A DNA stretch of 64,000 nucleotides from Roseivivax sp. GX 12232 (GCF_021272185.1 NZ_JAJSEC010000007.1:62001-126000), one strand, 5' to 3'. Numbered from the stretch's first letter, positions 1 through 10,626 are shown. Notes: a model not told the origin generated them from the sequence alone. Numbers and translations: made by a program.

Positions 1-531
1 CCAGTATTGCATCAGCAGGAACCAGGACCGCAGGTCCTGCGCCTTGCCGGGGATCAGCTTCAGGATCCGCGGCAGCCGGCGCAGCATCCGCATCTTGCGG
101 GCGCCATCCTCGGAGGAGGGCTTGGACGAGCCGCGCAGCTTCTTCATCAGCCGCATCATCGAGCTTTGCGGCGCCGCCATGTCGAGCTTGCCCATGCGGG
201 TCAGCTTCACGATCTCGGCATCGGCGATGACGCCCGCGAAAGCGTCGAGCCGGTCGCGGGCCTCGCGCAGGGCGGGCAGGATCGGCTGGACGTGTTCTTC
301 CAGGAACAGAAGCGTCACCAGCACCATGTCGGCCTCGGCGATGGCGCGCTTGGCAGCCTCCAGCGCATCCGGCGCCTCGGCCCATTCGGCGGCGGCATGC
401 ACGCTGATCTCGAGGCCCGGGAAATCCCCCGCGAGCCGCAGCTTGGCGCGCTCCACCGGGCCTGCGGCATGGGAATCCAGCGTCAGGATCACGATGCGGT
501 AGCCGCGGATATGGGTCACGTCATCGCGCAT
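1..531 (-). CDS. bchH: Magnesium chelatase subunit H, N-terminal part (cut by window edge)
   Basis: BchH is the large porphyrin-binding subunit of Mg-chelatase. With BchI and BchD, both encoded near 30-33 kb, it inserts Mg2+ into protoporphyrin IX in the first committed bacteriochlorophyll step. The frame is open for 177 codons from the ATG to the window edge; the N-terminus starts [19 protein letters not shown] and continues through [19 protein letters not shown], typical of BchH. Roughly 1,000 further residues should lie outside the window. The start overlaps the end of bchB by 11 bases, so the two are probably translationally coupled in a bchF-bchN-bchB-bchH operon. The assignment rests on residue pattern and on the conserved gene order. 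Confidence 0.93.
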   Translation of the reverse strand, partial: MRDDVTHIRGYRIVILTLDSHAAGPVERAKLRLAGDFPGLEISVHAAAEWAEAPDALEAAKRAIAEADMVLVTLLFLEEHVQPILPALREARDRLDAFAGVIADAEIVKLTRMGKLDMAAPQSSMMRLMKKLRGSSKPSSEDGARKMRMLRRLPRILKLIPGKAQDLRSWFLLMQYW

Positions 532-2062
532 AATGGGCCTTGGCCTCGTAGAGCGTCTCGACGCTGATCTCCTGTTCGCCGCGCGCGGCGGCGAAGCTCT
601 CGGTGTTGCGCTTGGCCTTGCCGCGCACGAAGAAGGGGATCTTCTTCAGCTCCTTCTCGGCGGCGGGCAGCCAGACCACCTCGAGGCCGGCCGAAGTGGC
701 CGGGGCAGGATCGGCGGGAGAAGGAACCGACCCGTCCCCGGCCCGCGCCACGGCCTTGCCGCCGTGATGGGAAGGGCCCGCTGCGTCGTGAAACTCGAAA
801 TCCTCGCGGAACATGGTCAGGAGGTGCTCTTCGAGCCCCATGACCAGGGGGTGCACCCAGGTGTCGAAGATGACGTTCGCGCCCTCGATCCCCATCTGCG
901 GGGCGTAGCGGGCGGGAAAGTCCTGGACGTGCACCGGGGCCGAGATCACCGCGCAGGGGATGCCCAGCCGCTTGCCGATGTGGCGCTCCATCTGGGTGCC
1001 GAGGATCAGCTCGGGCGCGGCGGCCTCGATCGCGGCCTCGACCTCGAGGTAGTCGTCGCTGATCAGCGCCTCGAGCCCGTGCTCCCGCGCCAGGGCGCGG
1101 ATAGGGCGGGCCATCTCGCGGTTGTAGCAGCCGAGGCCCACCACCTCGAAGCCCATCTCGTCGCGGGCGATGCGGGCGGCGGCGGCGGCATGGGTGCCAT
1201 CGCCGAAGACGAAGACCCGCTTGCCGGTCAGATAGGTCGAATCGACCGAGGCCGAATACCAGGGCAGGCGCAGCCGCTCGGCGTCGAATTTCGGCTCTAC
1301 ACCGGCCAATTCCGCCACTTCCGCGATGAAATCGCGGGTCGCGCCGACGCCGATGGGCACGGTCTTGGTATAGGGCAGGCCCAGCTCGCGCTGCATCCAG
1401 CGGCAGGCGCTTTCGCCGGTTTCGGGATACATCAGCACGTTCAGATGCGCGGCCCCGAGGCGGGTCAGATCGGCGGGCGTGGCGTCGAAGGGCGCGACCA
1501 CGTTGACTGCCACGCCCATCTCTTCGAGCAGCGCCTTCACCTCGGTGATGTCGTCGCGGTGGCGGAAGCCCAGCGCGGTCGGCCCGATCAGGTTTGCGCT
1601 GGGCCGCGCGGTCTTCTCCATCGGGCGCGCAAGGGCGCGCACGAGCTGGAACAGGGTCTCATCCGCGCCGAAGTTTTCCTTGCGCTGGTAGGAGGGCAGC
1701 TCCAGCGGCACCACCGGGATCGGCAGGCCCAGGGTCTCGGACATGCCGCCGGGATCGTCCTGGATCAGCTCGGCGGTGCAGGAGGCGCCGACGATCATCG
1801 CCTGCGGCTGGAAGCGGTCGTAGGCCTCGAGGCAGGCGGTCTTGAACAGGTTCGCCGTGTCCGAGCCGAGGTCGCGCGCCTGGAAGGTCGTATAGGTCAC
1901 CGGCGGGCGGTGGTTGCGCCGCTCGATCATGGTGAACAGAAGGTCGGCATAGGTGTCGCCCTGGGGCGCGTGCAGCACGTAGTGCAGTCCCTTCATCGCG
2001 GTCGCGACGCGCATGGCGCCGACATGGGGCGGGCCCTCGTATGTCCAGACCGTGAGCTTCAT
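521..2062 (-). CDS. bchB: Light-independent protochlorophyllide reductase subunit B
   Basis: BchB pairs with BchN to form the catalytic NB component of dark-operative protochlorophyllide reductase. It reduces ring D with electrons from BchL, whose gene is not in the window. The 513-residue product matches the family length. The motif HAPQGD places an aspartate at residue 36, the position known as the unusual Asp ligand of the NB [4Fe-4S] cluster in Rhodobacter. The start at [15 protein letters not shown] is chosen because BchB proteins begin this way; the frame is open further upstream but that part overlaps bchN coding sequence. The gene follows bchN by about 60 bases and overlaps bchH at its end. 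Confidence 0.96.
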   Translation of the reverse strand: MKLTVWTYEGPPHVGAMRVATAMKGLHYVLHAPQGDTYADLLFTMIERRNHRPPVTYTTFQARDLGSDTANLFKTACLEAYDRFQPQAMIVGASCTAELIQDDPGGMSETLGLPIPVVPLELPSYQRKENFGADETLFQLVRALARPMEKTARPSANLIGPTALGFRHRDDITEVKALLEEMGVAVNVVAPFDATPADLTRLGAAHLNVLMYPETGESACRWMQRELGLPYTKTVPIGVGATRDFIAEVAELAGVEPKFDAERLRLPWYSASVDSTYLTGKRVFVFGDGTHAAAAARIARDEMGFEVVGLGCYNREMARPIRALAREHGLEALISDDYLEVEAAIEAAAPELILGTQMERHIGKRLGIPCAVISAPVHVQDFPARYAPQMGIEGANVIFDTWVHPLVMGLEEHLLTMFREDFEFHDAAGPSHHGGKAVARAGDGSVPSPADPAPATSAGLEVVWLPAAEKELKKIPFFVRGKAKRNTESFAAARGEQEISVETLYEAKAHYAR

Positions 2063-2123
2063 GGCCGCGCCTCCCGGGCCGGGGCTGCGGGATGCCAAGC
2101 GAGGAGGGTCACCTTGCGGGCCA

Positions 2124-3922
<1,799 letters not shown>

Positions 3923-3953
3923 GGGGTTGAGCGTAGCGGCGAGATCCGAAAAG

Positions 3954-3971
3954 TGTCAATTCAAACTTACA
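3954..3971. promoter_or_regulatory. PpsR/CrtJ operator, bchF side
   Basis: Exact TGT-N12-ACA palindrome (TGTCAATTCAAACTTACA), the consensus bound by PpsR/CrtJ in Rhodobacter. It begins 32 bases upstream of the bchF ATG and contains, on the minus strand, a TTGACA that could be the bchF -35 element, with a weak TACGCT -10 candidate 18 bases on. Confidence 0.85.
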
Positions 3972-4006
3972 CTCCGAGGGGTCGGATCGGTGAAATCGGC
4001 GCTCTC

Positions 4007-4024
4007 TGTCAATCATCGCAGACA
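4007..4024. promoter_or_regulatory. PpsR/CrtJ operator, middle of the bchF-ppaA gap
   Basis: Exact TGT-N12-ACA palindrome (TGTCAATCATCGCAGACA) between the bchF-proximal and ppaA-proximal copies. Three sites in one 243-base divergent region suggest cooperative repression of both directions. Confidence 0.82.
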
Positions 4025-4101
4025 GCCCCCGACGTAGGCGAGTCATTCTATCGGGATTGGCCCTGTTTCCGCCCCGCCCGACAGCCCCGCAGAGATGCGA
4101 A

Positions 4102-4119
4102 TGTCAGTTTTGATTGACA
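4102..4119. promoter_or_regulatory. PpsR/CrtJ operator, ppaA side
   Basis: Exact TGT-N12-ACA palindrome (TGTCAGTTTTGATTGACA) 46 bases upstream of the chosen ppaA start. It contains TTGACA on the plus strand. Because ppsR lies just downstream of ppaA, it would allow autoregulation of the regulator operon. Confidence 0.82.
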
Positions 4120-4165
4120 GATCGCCCATGGCCCCCGCAGACTGACCCGACGCGCCTGTTGGCAC

Positions 4166-4972
4166 ATGGACTTCACGCAACGCATTGGGTCCGCAATGTC
4201 CGACTACCTGTCCAACCCATCGACCTGCGACGAGCAGACCACCGACATCTCCGCCCTCGCGGGCGAGGTGGTGGCGGTCCTGCGCGACAACACCGCCCGC
4301 CGGGCGGAACGCTCGCTGCGCGACGCGGCGCAGCGGCTGGGACGACGGGCGCGCGCCACCGGGCCCTTCCGGCCCGAGGCGGCGCTGGGCGAACTGGCGC
4401 AGGCGGGCTTCACCCCCGACGACGTGATCGACCGCTGCATCCCGGCCGCCGCGCGCGAGCTGGGGGCGCTCTGGGTCTCGGACCAGCTCAGCTTCGCCGA
4501 GGTGACGATCGGCACCGCGCGGCTGCAAGGGCTGCTGACCCGGCTGATCCCGGACTGGGACGTGCGGGCCGAATGCGCCCGGGCGCCGTCGCTGGCGCTG
4601 ATCATCCCCGAGGGCGACACCCATACCCTGGGCCTGCACGTGGTGACCGCGCAGCTGCGGCGGCGCGGCGCGGCGGTGCGGCTCTTCCTGTCGCCCGACG
4701 CGATGCTCCTGCCTGGCGAACTGGCGCGGCTGGGCTTCGACGGCATCCTGGTCTCGGCCTCGCGCGAAAGCAGTCTTGATGTCGCAGGCCGGATGATCGC
4801 GCGGCTCCGGCACTCGTATTCCGCGCCGCCGCCGATTATACTCGGGGGACTGGCGCTCGATCTCTATCCGGGCGCCGCGTCCCGCGCAGGCGCCGATCTG
4901 GTAAGCAATGACGCCGCTGCCGCGCTGGGATATTGTCGAGGACGAATGAAGGCGGCGATCGGGGCTCGGTAA
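4166..4972 (+). CDS. ppaA: B12-binding photosystem antirepressor PpaA/AerR
   Basis: PpaA/AerR is the cobalamin-binding partner of PpsR/CrtJ and relieves repression of photosystem genes. The 268-residue protein has the family helix with the WVSDQLSFAEVTIGTARLQ pattern at about residues 103-121. A DTHTLG sequence at residues 151-156 fits the DxHxxG cobalamin motif, so B12 binding should be intact. No Shine-Dalgarno sequence precedes the first ATG. A second in-frame ATG at 4196 is possible, and AerR is known to occur as long and short forms in Rhodobacter capsulatus. The stop overlaps the ppsR start (TAATG), so the two regulators are translationally coupled. Confidence 0.93.
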   Translation: MDFTQRIGSAMSDYLSNPSTCDEQTTDISALAGEVVAVLRDNTARRAERSLRDAAQRLGRRARATGPFRPEAALGELAQAGFTPDDVIDRCIPAAARELGALWVSDQLSFAEVTIGTARLQGLLTRLIPDWDVRAECARAPSLALIIPEGDTHTLGLHVVTAQLRRRGAAVRLFLSPDAMLLPGELARLGFDGILVSASRESSLDVAGRMIARLRHSYSAPPPIILGGLALDLYPGAASRAGADLVSNDAAAALGYCRGRMKAAIGAR

Positions 4973-6393
4973 TGGCAAATGGCAAGGCACGCGACATCGC
5001 CGCCCGCGACACCGCGGCGGGCGCCGGGGAGTATCTCGGCGGATTGCTGGACGCGGCCTGCGACCTGGCGCTGACCCTCGACACCGGCGACCGCATCACC
5101 GCCGTCGCGGGCAACACGCTGGGCCAGCGGCTGCCGCATTGGCCCGGGCGGCGCATCGCGGATGTGCTGACCGTGGAAAGCCTGCCCAAGCTCGAAACCG
5201 CGCTGCAGACCTTCCGCGCCGAGGGCCGCGTGCCTCGCCCGGTCGAGCTGAACCACGACGACGGCGGCGCTTGGGAAGTCCCTGTGCGCTACAGCTTCCA
5301 CCCGCATCCCGACGGCAGTTCGGTCCTGATGCTGGGCCGCGACCTGAGCGTCGTGGCCGAGACCCAGGCCCAGCTGGTGCAGGCGCAGCTCTCGCTCGAG
5401 GAAGGCTACGAGGCCCGCCGCGAGTTCGACGCGCGTTACCGCCTGCTGCTGCGCGCGGTCGACGACCCGATCGTCTTCGTCTCGGTCGCCGACGGGCGGA
5501 TCAAGGATCTGAACGACCCCGCCGCCATGCTGCTGGGTTCCTCGCGCGAGGATCTCTCGGGCGCGGTCTTCGCCAATGAGTTCACCAACCGCGGTCGCGA
5601 GGCGCTGCTCGACGCGCTGGTCGATGCGGCGATCTCGGACAACGCCCAGCCGGTCACCGCCACCTCGCGCCGCGACGACGCCGAGATCGCCTTTGCCCCG
5701 CAGGTCTTCCGGGCCGGCGGCGAGCGGGTGCTGATCCTGCGGCTCGAGACCCGCGGCACCGAGGGGCCCGTCGAGGGCCCGGTGCATCTGCGCGGCGATT
5801 TCGCCGGGCTTTTCGCCAATGGCGCCGACGCCATGGTGATCACCTCGGCCACCGGCATCGTGCAAAGCGCAAACGACGCCTTCCTCGAGATGATCGACGC
5901 CGCGCATCTGATCGACGTGAAGGGGCGCAAGTTCTCGGACTTCCTGAGCCGCGGCCAGGTCGACATGAACGTGCTGCTGGAGAACGCCCGGCGCACCGGC
6001 AAGATGCGCTTCTATTCCACCAAGGCGGTGAACGAATACGGCGCCGAGACCGCGGTGGAAATGTCCGCCACGCTGATCTCCAACGACACCACGCCGCATT
6101 TCGGCTTCGTCATCCGCGACACCTCGCGGATCGATTCCATGCGCCGCACGCAGATGCATGCCTCCGAGGAATCGAGCCGCAACGTGATGGAGCTGGTGGG
6201 CTCCGCCACCCTGAAGGAGATCGTCGCCGAGACCACCGACGTGGTCGAGAAGATGTGCATCGAGACCGCGGTGAACCTGACGCGCAACAACCGCGTCGCC
6301 GCCGCCGAGATGCTCGGCCTCTCGCGGCAGTCGCTCTACGTGAAGCTGCGGAAATACGACCTGCTGACCCGCGACGGAAGCGACCAGGACTGA
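4972..6393 (+). CDS. ppsR: Photosystem repressor PpsR/CrtJ
   Basis: PpsR is the aerobic repressor of bch, crt and puc genes and binds TGT-N12-ACA pairs. The 473-residue protein has an N-terminal sensor region, two PAS-like regions (about residues 155-260 and 275-385), and a C-terminal FIS-type helix-turn-helix (NRVAAAEMLGLSRQSLYVKL, about 440-459). Only two cysteines are present, C30 and C429 (EKMCIET). C429 fits the conserved DNA-binding-domain cysteine, but no cysteine is seen near residue 250, where the second redox cysteine of Rhodobacter PpsR/CrtJ lies. The ATG overlapping the ppaA stop was chosen over an upstream TTG at 4933. Confidence 0.95.
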   Translation: MANGKARDIAARDTAAGAGEYLGGLLDAACDLALTLDTGDRITAVAGNTLGQRLPHWPGRRIADVLTVESLPKLETALQTFRAEGRVPRPVELNHDDGGAWEVPVRYSFHPHPDGSSVLMLGRDLSVVAETQAQLVQAQLSLEEGYEARREFDARYRLLLRAVDDPIVFVSVADGRIKDLNDPAAMLLGSSREDLSGAVFANEFTNRGREALLDALVDAAISDNAQPVTATSRRDDAEIAFAPQVFRAGGERVLILRLETRGTEGPVEGPVHLRGDFAGLFANGADAMVITSATGIVQSANDAFLEMIDAAHLIDVKGRKFSDFLSRGQVDMNVLLENARRTGKMRFYSTKAVNEYGAETAVEMSATLISNDTTPHFGFVIRDTSRIDSMRRTQMHASEESSRNVMELVGSATLKEIVAETTDVVEKMCIETAVNLTRNNRVAAAEMLGLSRQSLYVKLRKYDLLTRDGSDQD

Positions 6394-6574
6394 GGTCCGT
6401 CGCGCGCGTCGGCGGGGTGATTCCCCGGCCCCCTGTCCAGATCGCTTGTCACTTCGCGCCCTGCCCGGCGTGAATGTTTGGCGTCCTCCAGACCGCCTGA
6501 AGACCCTCGCCAGGGCCAGTCCTCCAAGCGCGAGACCTCTTGCGCCGACTCGGCCTGTCGTGTCTAACTGACGT

Positions 6575-7483
6575 ATGGGTGTCAGTCTAAGTTTACAGCC
6601 TCGACGCTACCCCGACCCGGCGGCCCTTTTGCGGCTGATCAAGCCGGTCACCTGGTTTCCGCCGATGTGGGCCTATCTCTGCGGCGCCGTCTCCTCGGGC
6701 GTGCCGCTCAGCTCGCAACCCTTTCTCGTGCTCCTGGGCATCGTGCTCGCCGGACCGATCGTCTGCGGCATGAGCCAGGCCGCCAACGACTGGTGCGACC
6801 GCCATGTCGACGCGATCAACGAGCCCGACCGGCCGATCCCCTCCGGACGGGTGCCGGGGCGCTGGGGCCTCTGGGTGGCGCTGGCCATGTCGGTCCTGTC
6901 GCTGCTCGTGGGCGCCCTGCTCGGGCTCTGGGGCTTCCTGGCCACCTGCGCCGGTGTCGCCGCCGCCTGGGCCTATTCCGCCGAGCCCTTGCGGCTGAAG
7001 CGCTCGGGCTGGTGGGGGCCGGGGCTTGTCGGGCTCAGCTACGAGAGCCTGCCCTGGTTCACCGGCGCGGCGATCCTCGCTCAGGGCCTGCCCGCGCCCG
7101 CGGTGATCGCGGTGGCGCTGCTTTACGGGCTTGGCGCGCATGGGATCATGACGCTCAACGACTTCAAGGCGCTCGAGGGCGACCGGCTGACCGGCGTCGC
7201 CTCGCTGCCGGTGACGCTTGGCCCCGAGCGCGCCGCCCGCGTCGCCTGCTGGTCCATGGTGCTGCCGCAAATCGCGGTGATCGCGCTCATCGCGGCGCTC
7301 GACCGCCCCTGGCACGCGGTCGCCATCGCGCTCCTTCTCGCAGCCCAGCTCGCCGCCATGCGGGTCATGCTGCGCGACCCGCGCGGCAAGGCGCCCTGGT
7401 TCAACGGCACGGGCGTCCTGCTCTACGTCTCGGGCATGATGGTTGCCGCCTTCGCCCTGGCCTCAACGGGAGCCGCGCCATGA
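6575..7483 (+). CDS. bchG: Bacteriochlorophyll a synthase (geranylgeranyl transferase)
   Basis: BchG is a UbiA-family membrane prenyltransferase that esterifies bacteriochlorophyllide a with geranylgeranyl diphosphate. The 302-residue product has many hydrophobic helices and two aspartate-rich motifs, NDWCDRHVDAINEPDRP and later NDFKALEGD, typical of the family. The chosen ATG gives MGVSLSLQPR, which resembles the known BchG N-terminus, although no ribosome binding site is evident. A PpsR palindrome lies within codons 2-8. The stop overlaps the next ATG (ATGA), making bchG first in a run with the PucC-like gene, bchP and idi. Confidence 0.94.
   Translation: MGVSLSLQPRRYPDPAALLRLIKPVTWFPPMWAYLCGAVSSGVPLSSQPFLVLLGIVLAGPIVCGMSQAANDWCDRHVDAINEPDRPIPSGRVPGRWGLWVALAMSVLSLLVGALLGLWGFLATCAGVAAAWAYSAEPLRLKRSGWWGPGLVGLSYESLPWFTGAAILAQGLPAPAVIAVALLYGLGAHGIMTLNDFKALEGDRLTGVASLPVTLGPERAARVACWSMVLPQIAVIALIAALDRPWHAVAIALLLAAQLAAMRVMLRDPRGKAPWFNGTGVLLYVSGMMVAAFALASTGAAP
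6580..6597. promoter_or_regulatory. PpsR/CrtJ operator inside the start of bchG
   Basis: Exact TGT-N12-ACA palindrome (TGTCAGTCTAAGTTTACA) lying just downstream of the bchG ATG. A near match, TGT-N12-ACG, occupies 6556-6573 just upstream, leaving a 6-base gap. The two together resemble a cooperative tandem operator. Confidence 0.7.
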
Positions 7484-8760
7484 CGCTTTCCTGGCTGTCG
7501 ATCATCCGCCTCGGGCTCGTGCAGATGTGCCTCGGCGCCGTGGTGGTTCTGACCACATCGACCCTGAACCGGCTCATGGTGGTCGAACTGGCCCTGCCCG
7601 CGCTCCTGCCCGGGCTCCTGGTGGCGCTGCATTACGGCATCCAGATCACCCGGCCCTCCTGGGGGTTCCTCTCGGACACCGGCGGGCAGCGCACGCGCTG
7701 GATCATCGGCGGCATGGCGGCCCTGGCGCTCGGCGGCTTCGGCGCGGCATTGAGCGTGGTTCTCCTGGAACAGAGCCTGGTCTCCGGCCTTCTCGCCGCG
7801 ATCCTCGCCTATGCGCTGATCGGCCTGGGCGTCGGCGCCTCGGGCACCTCGCTCCTGGCGCTTCTGGCCAGCGCCACCGCGCCGCACCGGCGCGCGGCGG
7901 CCGCGACGATCACCTGGCTGATGATGATTTTCGGCATCGCCATGACCGCGGGGCTCGTGGGCAGCCTGCTCGACCCCTATGGCCCGGCCCGGCTCCTGAC
8001 CATCGTCGGCGCGGTCTGCCTGACCGCCCTGGCGCTGACCGCGCTGGCCACCTGGCGCATCGAGCGCGGCCTCGCCACCCGGCCCGAGCCCGACCCGATG
8101 CCCTTCCGCCAGGGCCTGGCCGAGATCTGGGCCGAGCCCAAGGCCCGGGCCTTCACGCTTTTCGTCTTCCTCTCGATGACCGCCTATTTCATGCAGGAGC
8201 TGATCCTCGAGCCTTATGCCGGGCTGGTCTTCGGCTATACGCCCGGCCAGTCGACCCAGCTTTCGGGCGCGCAGAACGGCGGGGTCTTCCTGGGCATGGT
8301 CACCGTCGGGCTGGTCGCCACCGGGCTGAAGCGCGGCGCGCTGCGGAGCTGGGTCGCCGCGGGTTGCCTGGGCTCCGCCGCCGCCCTCGCCGCCATCGCG
8401 CTTCTGGGCCAGTCCGGACCCGGCGCGCCGCTTCTGCCCGCCACCGTGGCGCTGGGCTTCTTCAACGGCATGTTCGCCGTCGCCGCCATCGGGGCGATGA
8501 TGCAGCTCGCCGGCGAGGGCCGCGAGAAACGCGAGGGCACCCGCATGGGGCTCTGGGGCGCCGCCCAGGCCATCGCCGCGGGCTTCGGCGGGCTCCTCGG
8601 CGCGGCGCTCGCCGATCTCTTCCGCCAGCTCACCGCCACCGCCAGCGCCTTCGGCACGGTCTTCCTGATCGAGGCCGGGCTGTTCCTGGCCGCCGCCCTC
8701 ATGGCGCGGCGGGTCATGGCCCCCGCGCCGCCTCTCGCCCATCTGCAACCCGGAGAATGA
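7480..8760 (+). CDS. PucC/LhaA-like major facilitator (Bch2 family)
   Basis: A 426-residue polytopic membrane protein of the BCH2/PucC branch of the major facilitator superfamily, equivalent to the Rhodobacter ORF between bchG and bchP (often called orf428). Relatives assist light-harvesting complex assembly, perhaps by passing bacteriochlorophyll to antenna polypeptides. About twelve hydrophobic segments are visible, with family stretches such as ALHYGIQITRPSWGFLSD near residue 50 and TWRIERGL midway. It overlaps bchG by four bases and is followed three bases later by bchP, which fits a role in late pigment handling. The precise substrate is not known. Confidence 0.88.
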   Translation: MTLSWLSIIRLGLVQMCLGAVVVLTTSTLNRLMVVELALPALLPGLLVALHYGIQITRPSWGFLSDTGGQRTRWIIGGMAALALGGFGAALSVVLLEQSLVSGLLAAILAYALIGLGVGASGTSLLALLASATAPHRRAAAATITWLMMIFGIAMTAGLVGSLLDPYGPARLLTIVGAVCLTALALTALATWRIERGLATRPEPDPMPFRQGLAEIWAEPKARAFTLFVFLSMTAYFMQELILEPYAGLVFGYTPGQSTQLSGAQNGGVFLGMVTVGLVATGLKRGALRSWVAAGCLGSAAALAAIALLGQSGPGAPLLPATVALGFFNGMFAVAAIGAMMQLAGEGREKREGTRMGLWGAAQAIAAGFGGLLGAALADLFRQLTATASAFGTVFLIEAGLFLAAALMARRVMAPAPPLAHLQPGE

Positions 8761-8763
8761 CCC

Positions 8764-9945
8764 ATGGTCTATGATGTCGTCGTTGTCGGAGGCGGCCCGG
8801 CCGGAGCCACCGCCGCGCATGACCTGGCGCGAAGCGGCCACAAGGTCGCGCTCTTGGACCGCGAAGGGCGGATCAAACCCTGCGGCGGCGCCATCCCGCC
8901 CCGGCTCATGGCGGATTTTGACGTCGGCGAGGACCAGCTCCTGGCCAAGATCAGCACCGCGCGGATGATCTCGCCCAGCGGCCGCCACGTCGACATCCCG
9001 GTGGAGAACGGCTTTGTCGGCATGGTCGACCGCAAGGATTTCGACCCCTGGCTGCGCCAGCGCGCCGAAGCGGCGGGCGCCGAGCGCCACATCGGCACCT
9101 TCACCCGCGTGATCCGTGGCCGCGGCTGGCCCCGGGTGGTCTACCGCGACAAGGCCAGCGGCGAAGACCGCGAGATTGCCACCCGGATCATCATCGGCGC
9201 CGACGGCGCGAAAAGCCGCGTCGCCCGGGGCGAGGTGCCGGGCGCCGACCGCATCCCGCTGGTCTTTGCCTACCACGAGATCATCGCCGCGCCCCTGCGC
9301 GACACGACCTACGACCCGCAGCGCTGCGACGTGATCTACGACGGCCGCATCTCGCCGGATTTCTACGGCTGGGTCTTTCCGCATGGCGACACCGTCTCGG
9401 TCGGCATGGGCACCGAGGACGCCGGGGTGAACCTCAAGCAGGCCACCGCCGAGCTCCGCCGCGCCAGCGCCCTGGCCCAATGCGAGACGCTGCGCCGCGA
9501 GGGCGCGCCGATCCCGCTGAAACCGCTCGACCGCTGGGACAACGGGCGCGACCTGGTGCTGGCGGGCGATGCCGCGGGGGTCGTGGCCCCCTCCTCGGGC
9601 GAGGGCATCTACTACGCGATGACCGGCGGGCGGGTCGCCGCCAGCGCCGCCGCCGCCTGCCTGGCCAGCGGCAATCCCAAGGCCCTGCGCCTGGCGCGCA
9701 AACTCTTCATGCGCGAGCACAAGACCGTCTTCCGGGTGCTCGCCTCGATGCAATCGGCCTATTACCGCTCGGATTCCCGGCGCGAACGCTTCGTCTCGCT
9801 CTGCCATGACATCGACGTGCAGCGCTTGACCTTCGAGGCCTATATGAACAAGTCCCTGGTCAAGGCACGCCCGCTCGCGCATCTGAAGATCGGCTTCAAG
9901 AACCTGCGCCACCTCGCGGGCCTGGTTCCGGAGACCCATGTATGA
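8764..9945 (+). CDS. bchP: Geranylgeranyl diphosphate/bacteriochlorophyll reductase
   Basis: BchP reduces the geranylgeranyl tail of bacteriochlorophyll to phytyl. The 393-residue flavoprotein has the N-terminal dinucleotide fold VVVGGGPAGATAAHDLA (about residues 6-22), CGGAIPPRL near residue 40, and the FAD-binding LAGDAAGVVAPSSGEGIYYA near residue 265. Length and motifs fit the family. It is co-transcribed with bchG and overlaps the downstream idi by four bases (ATGA). Confidence 0.96.
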   Translation: MVYDVVVVGGGPAGATAAHDLARSGHKVALLDREGRIKPCGGAIPPRLMADFDVGEDQLLAKISTARMISPSGRHVDIPVENGFVGMVDRKDFDPWLRQRAEAAGAERHIGTFTRVIRGRGWPRVVYRDKASGEDREIATRIIIGADGAKSRVARGEVPGADRIPLVFAYHEIIAAPLRDTTYDPQRCDVIYDGRISPDFYGWVFPHGDTVSVGMGTEDAGVNLKQATAELRRASALAQCETLRREGAPIPLKPLDRWDNGRDLVLAGDAAGVVAPSSGEGIYYAMTGGRVAASAAAACLASGNPKALRLARKLFMREHKTVFRVLASMQSAYYRSDSRRERFVSLCHDIDVQRLTFEAYMNKSLVKARPLAHLKIGFKNLRHLAGLVPETHV

Positions 9946-10481
9946 GCCTGAAGATCCCCGCCTGGGTGGGTGACACGCTGACCCCGGTCGAGAAGCTCGA
10001 GGTGCATCGCCGCGGGCTGCGCCACAAGGCGATCTCGGTCTTCGTCATGGCGGGCGACCGGGTGCTGCTGCAGCGCCGGGCTTTGGGGAAATACCACACG
10101 CCCGGGCTCTGGGCGAACACCTGCTGCACGCATCCCCACTGGGACGAGGCCCCCGAGGCCTGCGCCATGCGCCGCCTGCGCGAGGAACTGGGCATCGAGG
10201 GGCTCACCCTCACCCGCCGCGACCGGATCGAATACCGCGCCGAGGTCGGACAGGGCCTGATCGAACACGAGGTCGTGGACCTTTTCACCGCCGAAGCGCC
10301 GGTGGACCTGCCCCTCGCCCCCAACCCCGAGGAGGTCTGCGAGACCGCCTGGATGGCGCTCTCGACCCTGCAGGCCCGGATCGCCGAGGCGCCGGAACGC
10401 TTCACGCCCTGGCTGCGGATCTACCTCCGCGACCACGCCGGACGCCTCTTCCCGAACCTCGGGCTGCGCGCCGAGGCCTAG
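9942..10481 (+). CDS. idi: Isopentenyl-diphosphate delta-isomerase (type 1)
   Basis: Interconverts IPP and DMAPP for carotenoid and phytol synthesis. The 179-residue protein is a Nudix-fold type 1 Idi. The active-site cysteine region TPGLWANTCCTHPHW lies near residue 55, and the metal and catalytic glutamates are in the AMRRLREELGIEG box near residue 78. Its place at the end of the bchG-bchP run and its convergent orientation to dxs put both isoprenoid-supply genes inside the photosynthesis cluster. Confidence 0.95.
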   Translation: MSLKIPAWVGDTLTPVEKLEVHRRGLRHKAISVFVMAGDRVLLQRRALGKYHTPGLWANTCCTHPHWDEAPEACAMRRLREELGIEGLTLTRRDRIEYRAEVGQGLIEHEVVDLFTAEAPVDLPLAPNPEEVCETAWMALSTLQARIAEAPERFTPWLRIYLRDHAGRLFPNLGLRAEA

Positions 10482-10512
10482 CTCTTCAGCTGGTGAAAAT
10501 ACCTCGGAGAGC

Positions 10513-10569
10513 GCGAGAGGCAGCGCCTCTCGCCGGGGGCCGGCCGGCCTCAATGGCCGGCGCGCCCCC
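10513..10569. terminator. Double hairpin between convergent idi and dxs
   Basis: Two hairpins follow one another. A 9-base perfect stem (GCGAGAGGC, loop AGC, partner at 10525-10533) is followed by a 15-base GC-rich stem with two mismatches (arms 10535-10549 and 10555-10569, loop TCAAT). No T-tract is visible. Placed between convergent genes, they probably end transcription from both sides. Confidence 0.6.
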
Positions 10570-10626
10570 GCAGCCCGCCCGCCGCAGGCGCATAGGCGGC
10601 TCTATCAGGGCGCATTAGACCCGAAA

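Noticed and set aside
4933-4971. Upstream TTG start for ppsR
   Set aside because: The ATG at 4972 overlaps the ppaA stop and gives a product of family length; the upstream codons are not conserved.
6394-6574. Separate small gene between ppsR and bchG
   Set aside because: The short frames here have no ribosome binding site, no recognisable product, and overlap the bchG control region. I see only the operator near its end.
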